From contig CM068540.1 in the NCBI GenBank assembly GCA_035048495.1, positions 5,750,829 through 5,814,828 of the forward strand: a stretch of DNA of 64,000 nt, written 5' to 3'. Shown piece after piece: positions 55,988-64,000 of the stretch. The DNA comes from Euptelea pleiosperma (Eukaryota; Streptophyta; Magnoliopsida; Ranunculales; Eupteleaceae). The first letter of the stretch is position 1. Every line of letters starts with the position of its first letter. A program made the translations under genes and the position numbers. Below the pieces are notes generated by a model. It was not told where the DNA came from and did not search any database. It worked only from the letters and a program-made list of their open reading frames with translations.

Positions 55988-56739
55988 ATTAATTTTTTAG
56001 GTAAACTAACTTACCCCTTATTTGAAAAAACTGACTTACCCCTTATGACTCGGTCCACTGTCTATGATCGACATCGACTCAAATTGACTAACAGTAATTT
56101 TTTTAAATGACAAAATTGCCCCGTTTCAACCTCTTGTGGGTTTGGGCTAAAACCCCAACCCTAAATCAAACAATTGTACAGTCGATAACGAGATTCCGGT
56201 GAGTTGGCCGCCCATCACCGGTGACCTACTTACTGGAGTCTCGTGGCCGGCCAACCACCACTCCTACCATCCATTTCCCTTTTTATTTTGTTTGTATGTA
56301 GGCACGCACATATGGAGACACGTGACCAGATCCTGCAAATGGAAATTTGTAGATGGAGAGTCACTTAATATTGTTATTCACAGCAAAAAGTAGATGTACA
56401 TTCCTTGAAGTATCTACATGATGCTCACAGATATATTGGATCCTATTGAATGTTTAAGAGGTTAAGGTTGCTCACATGTTAACAGAAACCGGGCTTTAAT
56501 AATATAAAGTAGGGATTGAATGTTTTTTCTTTAGGCTCTGCTTGGTACACTGTAAAGGAATGCATTTTGCAAATTAATGCAAATGCATTCAGATACTGTG
56601 GATTAGTTTACGATGCATTAGTTTACAAGTGCTTGGTAGCAATTAAGAAAATCTCTGTAAACTAATATATTGTGCTTGGTTAGCCTATGCATTGAAAATA
56701 AATACAACATAATTAGCAATTCGGTGTGTGACAAAAATA

Positions 56740-56965
56740 CTGTTCGGTAAACCTGATCAGTAATTTCTATGCGTTGGATTGAAGTTATTTTCATGGGTTG
56801 ATTTTAACCGTATTAATTTGAGCATTATTTGGTTACAAAGATCCAAAGGTTTTAAATCACTAATCAGGCTGATTTTTGGTTTGTAGGCCCACCTATTATT
56901 GGTTGACCAAATATCCATACGGTCAGTGTTCTCCTAAGAATGTGCCACGTGGATCATATTGGCTG
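56740..56965. mobile_element. foldback MITE family F, partial copy F7
   Basis: AATCACTAATCAGGCTGATT, CAAATATCCATACGGTCAGT and GTGCCACGTGGATCATATTG match the right arm of family F; only a short left part (CCTGATCAGTAATTTCTATG) remains. Confidence 0.6.
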
Positions 56966-57390
56966 CAGGCAGCGGCATCTGACTATAGTGTCATCGAAGG
57001 TTTACTCAAAGAGAAAGAAGAAAAAAAAACTGTCAGCCAGAAGAGATCATTTCCCTAGGTCTAACCATTGATGGTCCTCATATTCACATATAACCATCTC
57101 AAGGAGAATGAAAAAGCATTCAGCCTGCGTTGTTCCCGTAGCTCATACACATGTTTCCATCTCAAGGGACCATACAATAGACTGGACATCTGGGAGGAGG
57201 ATGTTGACATGACAGCATCACTTTCCCAATCCAAAACCCTAATCGAATCAACTCCACATAAAGAAGGGTGGAGTTGTTTTTGGATCGACTTTTTTATCCA
57301 TACAGAGCCCAAATACCTCCAACCTCCAAAAATTTCTCTTAAAAGCTCTATTCTTTTAAATCTTAAATGCAATCCCTCATTTTCCAATCC

Positions 57391-57832
57391 ATGGCAGACG
57401 AAACCATCGTCAATGGCGAAGGCATTGGACGTCAGTAATCAAACTGCGGAGGATGATGGAATAATTTTGAAACCAAACCATGATCCTGATCTTGTGAAAG
57501 GCAATAAAGTTTCAGAGATAAATCGAAAGATCGAAGCACTGGAACAAGAAAAATTCAGATTGCTGAACGAGAACGAAGATAGAAATGAGAAAATCAAACT
57601 TTTAACGGATGAGATCGAAGGATACAAGAGGAATCTAGCAGAGATGAAGGAGAGATTGGACGAGATGTAGAAAGAGATTGATAGATCCAAAGAGGACAAG
57701 AAGGCTCTGTTGGCACTTGCGCCTTGAGCGTCGGAACTTGAGACACAGGTCTTCTGCCTGCATTCTGCAACACAATCGCGAAGAAGCACTGGCGGAGGTT
57801 CAAGAGCTTAAACATGCCTTCAAAGAGCTTTA
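57391..57832 (+). pseudogene. captured fragment of a coiled-coil gene resembling plant PMD1/PMD2
   Basis: From the ATG at 57391 the text reads MADETIVNGEGIG, then after a +1 shift DVSNQTAEDDG, NHDPDLVKGNKVSEINRKI, EALEQEKFRLLNENEDRNEK, IKLLTDEIEGYKRNLAEMKE and RLDEM, a stop (TAG at 57668-57670, where Gln is expected), KEIDRSKEDKKALLALA, ASELETQV, and EEALAEVQELKHAFKEL to 57832. The heptad-like pattern and the start fit the peroxisomal and mitochondrial division factor family, coiled-coil proteins tail-anchored in those organelles. That assignment rests on memory of the family. The C-terminal membrane anchor is absent. Upstream 57061-57390 may be captured 5' UTR or promoter. Confidence 0.65.
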
Positions 57833-58586
57833 AAGAGATAGAAAGTCGCGAGACAGCTATTGCATTATAATTCAATAGGTTTTGTCCCGCATTATAATGC
57901 AACGGTTTATTTAAGGGGAATACAGTATCACTACATTAGTTTACATTGGTCCCACTTTACGAAGGGTAACCAAGCACCAAAAATTGTGGGAGCCACCGTA
58001 AACCAATGCAAATGCATTTGTTTACAGAGTACCAAGCAGAGCCTTTAATTTCCTTGGAATTTCTCATTACTCCAAAAATGCATCTACGTTCAAAGACTGA
58101 AAAAACAAACTACAGAAAGGAACTGGTTTGCAACTTCTCAAAATGCTAGAGTTCAGATTACTAATGTACTGCTGAATTTGGTAAATGAGCATAATCTATA
58201 TCCATCAAATGCTTGTGCATTTTTATTGTTCAGTTATTTTATTCCAAGATTCCAACATTACAAGTATCTTCTTATCAAAAACATTATAAGTAATTTCAAA
58301 AGAAAGAAAAAATATAGTTTGCTTAAAGAATCCACTCTTAGATGTTCAGAAATTGCATAATATCCATAATGGACCTCTTTAGGTGATAATGCCTTTAATG
58401 TAGCAAAGAAAGGACAATATACACTACCAATATGCTAATTATGAAGTCGGACATGGCCTTCAAGAGAAGTTTTTAAGGATTTGGAAGATGGACACTAAAA
58501 AAATTACCAGCATAAAATATTAGGTCTACAAAAAAAAGGGATGGTCGGAGTGGTGGTTGGCCAGCCACGAGTCTCCGGTAAGTTGG

Positions 58587-61135
58587 TCACCGGTGATGGG
58601 CAGCCAACTCACCGGAATCTCGTGGTTGGTCGTCCACAAATCCAATGCCAATAATCTTATGAGAAACTGGAGACACCGGCGGCGGTTTATACAGTGGGAG
58701 AAAAGTCAGACATTGTGTTGGAGATATAAATACAACAACTACTCCATATCGTGAAGCTATAAGATGGCCCATGTCTGTCATAATCATCCAATGATCTTCA
58801 TTTGCATTAGGACCTTGAAATTCCAACACTCGTATAAGGGCAGCAGCTCTACCAACCTCGTACAATATAATGTCATAGTACTTGATGCGAAATGACAACT
58901 CATCTTTCAAATCTTGTCTGACCTGTGCCCATCCGGCCTCACCGAACCCTATATGGTCGGCCACCACTATAAATCCACAATGTCCATCTCCAAGAACATC
59001 TTTCACTTGTGCAATGTAGGTTTGAAAAAATTGATAAATATATCTACATAATTGTTTCTTCCACTTTCTTGCAACTGTAACTGAAAAGTTCGAGTGCGAT
59101 ATACTTTTAATTTCTTCTTCTTCATCTTTCTATTGTCTTCTGCTCCGCACACATACTCAAATGTTGATGGGTCGTGTTTGGTAGATGATTGCACATTTGT
59201 TATTTTTTTCTCCACCGACTTTTTGGCATGCCCTTTGTATTTATCTTCACTTTTGGCTCAATCAACCCAGTGGTAGATGGGCTGCCTAGTTCCTTCAATT
59301 GCTTCAGAAGATGGAGTTTTACGTCTTCACTTGAATTTTCAAATCTCTTTCTAAATAACTCAGACTCTGGCATATAGTCTAAGTCGTCCACTGGGCTAAC
59401 ACTAGGTATAGTAGACTTCCTCCAATGTGGATGGACACACAATAGAGGTAAGGGCTGACCTTTTCGCTTATAATAAACAATCTCATGCGCACACGACAAC
59501 CCATGTGTACAACGAAGATCACAACCATATACATGAAAATCTATACCAATTGACTCAGCTCTATTCTCCTCCTGAAGCATCATCTCAAGTGCAGACCTGG
59601 AAACAATTCCCCTCATATTCTTATATAAAGCTGTTCTGAACTGATGCATCACCGTGTTTATGTTTTTCTGCATTGATTCCTTTATATCGGTGTGCTGCAA
59701 CAACAACAATGTGTTCATAGTAGCCTACGACGTCTCAAAATTTTCTACTGACATTCCCAGATGTCTCTTCAATTTTGCATGGGCACTTTCAACTCTATCT
59801 ATCGCAGTATTACCAAAGTGGGTAACCTCATCAGTCCACGCTGCTACAAATGATTCCTTATATGGATCCAACCAACTGACTTTGACGTATGAAATCAGAG
59901 TAGGATACTTGGCAAACTCACTTTCAAATGTAGCTAGTGCATCATAGAAGTTTTCCACAATAGATGACGCTACTAGGTCACTCCACTTTGATAAAAAAGA
60001 ATTTCAAATTTCTTTTGTTTCAAAATATTTCTTACAATTACTTAGCACGTTTCTAGATATGTAGTACCAACATAAAAAGTTTCGTGCTTCTTGAAAAACA
60101 ATCTTGATTGCATTCATTAAGGCTAAGTCTCTATATGTCACAATAACAACTGGATGTACATTCGGACCAAGTGTTGACTTCATGTGTTTCAATGCCCATA
60201 CAAAATTGTCTTCTTTTTCAGCCTCCATGTAAATAATAGCAAAGGTGAATGTCTTCTCTGTAGATGTCACTCCGACAATCTCTAACAAAGGCATCCTATA
60301 TCTGTTTGTCTTATATGTACAGTCCATAAAAAAAAACAATGTAGAAGTACTTCCCAACCTCAATAGACTCCAGATGAGCCCAAAACAAATCAATAACTAC
60401 ATCTGTATCCGGGTGCCTCTTATGGAATTCAATGTACTTGTGCTCGTGTAACTTTTTCATTAACTGCTGCAACTGTGATCTTCCACTCCTTTCATGAATT
60501 TTCATTTTTGTCCTAGCATTATATATCGTACTCATTGTGGATGAATTATGTGGATCTTTCTCTTTTAAGACTTTCAACACATCTCTTGCCTTACTTCCAC
60601 CTGTCGACATATCTTTCAAAATATCTTTTTCTATAACACTTAGCCTCCTTACAAAAGAGTGGCATTCCAAATGGGCTCCTCCTATGTGGTTGTGGATACC
60701 ACACTTCACTCTAATCATCCAATAATCGTTCTCTGGCAATTTTATTGCTTTTAAAGCAAATGGGCACCCACACCGTTTCGTACCCGTATTTCTAATATTT
60801 TGTAATTTTCTGCCAGATTGCTTCTCTCTATATTGGCCACCCCTCTCACATCCAAATGTAAGTTTAGGGGTCCTTCCATTTACACCATAGTCTGATCTTT
60901 TAGTCACAATGACAGTCCCAACTTTTTTTCCAACTTCTTTAGTCCACTGCATTAGTTCATTCCGACTTTTGAAAACCTAAAATTCAAACAACAATTATTC
61001 AATCAATATTTGTTGTTACAACAAAACTCAAAAATAGATAATACAAATTGATAATTTACATACCATGTCGGTTGTAAATCGTTCAGTTACATCAACTGAT
61101 ATAGCCGTTGGAACAGTTTCATTTAATGAATCAAA
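58587..61135 (-). pseudogene. FAR1/MULE-type transposase with SWIM zinc finger and OTU-like domain, broken
   Basis: A short exon at 61135-61065 is followed, after a GT/AG intron, by the main part from 60977. Order: FAR1-like DNA-binding region (TFGCERGGQYREKQ, RCGCPFALKAIKL, HNHIGG), MULE domain (FMDCTYKTNRYRMPLLEIVG, then VIVTYRDLALMNAI and LCWYYISRNVL), VESAHAKLKRHLG, SWIM finger (CTHGLSCAHEI) and an OTU-like end with VLGDGHCGF (D-G-x-C) and DHWMIM. Defects: a frameshift near 60335 at an A-run, stops near 60003 and 59724, and other frame changes around 59000. The second catalytic Asp (T-D-R-D in relatives) is Tyr at about 60133-60135, and the usual C-x-W-H is C-W-Y-Y. Plant MULE proteins with FAR1, SWIM and C-terminal OTU parts are known. 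This copy cannot be active. Confidence 0.85.
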
Positions 61136-61393
61136 TGCCTACAACAACATGGGTTAAAACAAATATCAATAACAAATTATTAGAAATAAAATTTTATAAT
61201 AGAGTTCTACAAATAATTAACAGAAAGTATAAATATAATTCTTATTACTCAATCACATATTGGGAAAAGTCCAAACAAGACTAAATCTAAGTAATGTTTG
61301 GGTTAAGAGAATTTGCACTCTATATATTTATACATGAAGCAATTTTCTCAAGACAATTACACATGTTGAAACTAATTAACATAAATTTTTAAA

Positions 61394-61708
61394 GGGTCGA
61401 GTTCTAGTGACCAATAGTTTTGACCAACATTTTTGACCAACAGCTTGGTCTACCCTCATAGAGGATGAATCAATGGCTGATTTTTGGTGGTGCCTCACCA
61501 AAAGATAACCCCAACAAAGAATCAGCCCATTCTGAAATTTCTAACCAATCTATGAATATCAAAATGATTTGAATTTTTGTGAGGATGGCCTCCTTACTAT
61601 ATAGATCATCTACACCAAAAATCAGATATCGATTTATCTTCTACGAGGATACACCAAGGTGTTGGTCAAAAATGTTGGTCAAAACTGTTGGTCACCGGAA
61701 CCCAACCC
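61394..61708. mobile_element. foldback MITE with 9-bp target duplication, in the 5' part of the MULE
   Basis: GGGTCGAGTTCTAGTGACCA and ATAGTTTTGACCAACATTTT on the left pair with AAATGTTGGTCAAAACTGTT and GGTCACCGGAACCCAACCC on the right. The flanks are ATTTTTAAA (61385-61393) and ATTTATAAA (61709-61717), 8 of 9 identical, which fits a Mutator-type MITE. Confidence 0.82.
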
Positions 61709-62307
61709 ATTTATAAACTCTTCACATACATTTTTGCATGTTGGTCATTATTTAGGCAAATAATGGAATATGAAGAACAAATTAAAAATTTAAAAGATTA
61801 TAGGTTTTACCTCCTCCATTGTTAACCTCTTCACCAATCACATATGCCACTTGAACCTTTTTTTGTTTGGTGAAGAGAAATTTGTGGAAGAGAAGAAAAT
61901 GTACAGAGAAGTGAAAGAGAAGATGATGCAGATGTAGAGAGAAGAAGAGGAGAAGAGATCTTAGAGAAATGGAGGGCGATGAGAGGGGAGTGCAGCTTCG
62001 TCGTCGTGCGAATTCGACATTCCCAACAACAACGTAACTATCCCTAACATAAGTGTTAGTGCCCAGCTTAATGAGAACATGGTAATTTTGTCATTGATTT
62101 TTTTTTTCTTTTTGTAGGTGCCCAGCTTAAAGACATTTGTGCCCGTAGAGCGACCCTTAAAAAAATTATTGTTAGTCAATTTGAGTAAATGTCAATCATA
62201 GACGATGGACCAAGTCTTAGGGAGGTATGTCAAAAATTCCCTTTAAAATAATAGTAATAATAACGTTAATATTACTCTACTAGATGACGTCATAAAATAT
62301 AAAAAGG

Positions 62308-62515
62308 GTCGGACTCAAGGGACCCCCTTTTTTTTATGACCCCTCTCAGTGTCCGTGTGCTCGCCTGTGGATTTCAAGAATCCAACGGTGGTTGTCAGCG
62401 CCGAGCTGGCATCAATTTTTCACTTTTTGGGGCTCTGACAACCACCGTTGGATTCTTGAAATCAATGGCCGAGCGCACGAACACCGACAGGGGTCAAAAA
62501 AAGGGGGTCCTCGGA
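62308..62515. mobile_element. foldback MITE (CAACGGTGGTTGTCAG arms)
   Basis: GACCCCCTTTTTTTTATGAC, CCGTGTGCTCGCC and AAGAATCCAACGGTGGTTGT on the left pair with ACAACCACCGTTGGATTCTT, CGAGCGCACGAACACCGACA and AAAAAAAGGGGGTCC on the right. The arms are about 90 bp with a short loop. No clean target duplication. Confidence 0.8.
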
Positions 62516-63377
62516 GCATTTATAGGAATTTACCCTACTAGGAAAGGATTAAATGCCTTTGTTCTAACTTGTGTTTAAAACACTAGGCACTAATCCTTTA
62601 AAGATTCTTTATTGGGCGCTATAGAAGCTAGACCTATTTTACTTTAACTACCTATCCGATTGTGAGAAGAGAAATCACTCCCTCTAATCCACCCTACTCG
62701 GATGCCAAAAGAAACCTGCCTCTTTTTCGCCACTTGGTGGAGGGCTATAGGATGGAGACTTGCCACATGGGTAAAGAGCCAGTTGAGAGCATGCTACCTT
62801 AAGTTGCCACATGTAAAGAAAACTTGAAAGTGAAACTTCATCTCTCCTTTATTAGTGGAGGAAGCCAAATTACATGGATGTAATTTTAAAAAGTACAATC
62901 ATCAAATCGGCATTTTTGGCCCGTGGGGTACTCCTACTCCTAAGTCTTTAGGATGAACTAATCTCCATGCCAGGCCCAAGCCTTAAGGTTCAATCAAAAC
63001 GTGCAAATGTTTATATGAGTGGGATGTCTATACCACTTCTAAGAAATTTGGCTTTGCACTGAGATAGCATGGAAAGTAATTAAGGATTTATTAAGGGGCA
63101 TTTAAGGAAAATAGGCAACCAATAGGTGCCTAGGTGAATGTCATGTGAGGGTCATGGTAAACATCACGTGGCAACCCAAGTTTTGACTTTAAAATAGTAA
63201 TAGATTTCCAAAACAGTCCCTCATAACTATTCTTCTTCACCTCTCATCTCATGCGCATTTCCAAAAATGTCATTATAAAACAACTCCATATCTATTAACA
63301 ACTTTATTCTTTCATAACTACTTAATTTCTTGTTTCCCTGTTTCATTTATGGAATTTATTTTTCTCGAGTTTGCCCC
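62516..63377. other. intergenic, no gene seen
   Basis: No supported coding region or repeat. Confidence 0.4.
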
Positions 63378-63380
63378 TAA

Positions 63381-63588
63381 GGGTGTGTTTGATTGCCAAG
63401 TGGGAAAATTGCATTTTCCTTGGGAAAACACAATTGTCCATTGTTAGATAGCCATTTTAAATCCGTATAATTTTCCCTACTAACCTCGGAATTCATTTCT
63501 CATCCAGATAGGTGAGAATTCATTTCCACATGACAATACGCCTTAATTTTCTCACATGATTGAAAATACGCCTTTAGAAAGCCATTTT
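63381..63588. mobile_element. truncated second copy of the Tourist-like MITE
   Basis: It starts GGGTGTGTTTGATTGCCAAG after TAA (63378-63380) and shares AGGTGAGAATTCATTTCCAC and TTTTCTCACATGATTGAAA, in inverse orientation, with 42863-43175. The other end is missing. Confidence 0.7.
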
Positions 63589-63699
63589 ATTTACAGTGTA
63601 AGCGCCCTTGTGTCACTTTTCAATAACAAGTACACTTTTTGATTTGCATAGTTTTTTGTTCAATTGAAAATGGGTCGCGTTTTGGCATAAGGAAGCATG

Positions 63700-63975
63700 A
63701 TTATTGCTACTCGCCCCTGCCATTTGGTCCCACTGACCGCATGGATGTTTAGCCCACCCCTTGGTAGACGATCATATCAAAAATCAGCTTTGTTTGATGA
63801 TGATAAGCTGTTTGTTTTAGTGCTAAAAATATGGTTGAATCCAATGGCTAAAATCACGTCTTAAAAAGCATTAAAATCTAATGGCTAGAAATTACCAACC
63901 AGGGTGATTTTTTGTGTACATCCACAAAGGGGTGGGCTGAACATCCATGCAGTCAGTGGGCCCAGATGGCAGCAG
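63700..63975. mobile_element. foldback MITE family F, copy F8
   Basis: GGTCCCACTGACCGCATGGA and TGTTTAGCCCACCCCTTGGT on the left pair with CCACAAAGGGGTGGGCTGAA and CATCCATGCAGTCAGTGGGC on the right. The inner words AAAATCAGCTTTGTTTGATG and their partner are also present. It is about 275 bp. Confidence 0.7.
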
Positions 63976-64000
63976 TAAGTAACAAAATTCGTGCTTCCTC

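Larger units (their letters stand above)
56534..58043. mobile_element. TIR element (PIF/Harbinger-like) carrying a captured gene fragment, nested in the MULE
   Basis: The ends GGCTCTGCTTGGTACACTGT and ACAGAGTACCAAGCAGAGCC are inverted, and the match extends inward through TAAAGGAATGCATTT/AAATGCATTTGTTTAC. TTTA flanks both sides (56530-56533 and 58044-58047). The GGC..TG.TTGG terminus and T/A-only short duplication fit PIF/Harbinger, though 3 bp would be usual. The inside holds a family F MITE part (56740-56965) and a gene fragment resembling the coiled-coil protein PMD1/PMD2 (57391-57832), but no transposase. Confidence 0.75.
55988..62241 (-). mobile_element. large MULE (Mutator-like element) with decayed transposase, host to nested insertions
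   Basis: The left end (ATTAATTTTTTAGGTAAACT, then TTACCCCTTATGACTCGGTC and ACTGTCTATGATCGACAT) pairs with the right end read inward (GGGAATTTTTGACATACCTC, AGACTTGGTCCATCGTCTAT). The left side has one extra internal unit. These TIRs are those of the 803-bp element at 12627-13429. A G+C-rich segment GCCGCCCATCACCGGTGAC near 56208 recurs inverted near 58590. AT-rich flanks (ATAAAAATA / TTTAAAATA) match only in part, so the 9-bp duplication is uncertain. The minus-strand transposase lies at 58587-61135; a TIR element (56534-58043) and a MITE (61394-61708) sit inside. Confidence 0.75.

Overview
The window is nuclear DNA of a flowering plant. The evidence is two intron-containing, minus-strand genes of plant families, AT-rich introns with GT/AG borders, and a dense load of plant-type transposable elements (copia and other LTR elements, a TRIM, LINEs, a MULE, PIF/Harbinger, hAT-like elements, a Helitron, many foldback MITEs). 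I cannot place the species from sequence alone; the repeat load fits a large, TE-rich genome such as that of a woody angiosperm. No rRNA, tRNA, CRISPR array or prokaryotic feature was seen.

Layout. 1-0.56 kb: LINE fragment cut by the window edge. 1.98-4.10 kb: complete seven-exon WAT1/EamA-type transporter gene. 4.3-16.6 kb: intergenic DNA with several hAT-like elements, an 803-bp MULE derivative, MITEs and a LINE remnant. 16.6-26.9 kb: complete six-coding-exon sulfotransferase-like gene, whose two large introns carry a TRIM, LINE ends, MITEs and four hAT-like elements. 27.4-33.5 kb: a LINE inserted into an older LINE, next to a degraded LTR retrotransposon that is itself split by a Helitron-like element. 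34.0-39.3 kb: a copia element with nearly identical LTRs but dead coding regions, split by a hAT-like element. 40.2-44.2 kb: a cluster of foldback MITEs. 45-51 kb: local duplications, a LINE 3' end and two minisatellite fields around a coiled-coil pseudogene. 52.8 kb: one unexplained short ORF. 56.0-62.2 kb: a MULE with a decayed FAR1/MULE-SWIM-OTU protein, containing a TIR element that carries a captured fragment of a coiled-coil gene resembling plant PMD1/PMD2. 62.3-64 kb: further MITEs.

The most interesting pattern is a set of elements (called A to E here) with similar termini (mostly C-A-A/T-G-G followed by TTTAAA; E has TAGGG) and, in the best copies, 8-bp target duplications. Each family is filled with its own self-complementary word: AACGGCCGTT (A), GAAATATTTC (B), CGAAACGTTTCG (C), GGCGCCTTAGGCGC (D), GGATCYGG (E). 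One D copy holds a remnant that resembles the C-terminus of a plant hAT transposase. I infer a group of hAT derivatives whose subterminal word, possibly the transposase-binding site, differs between families.

Only the transporter and the sulfotransferase-like gene look functional. They are not obviously related in pathway.
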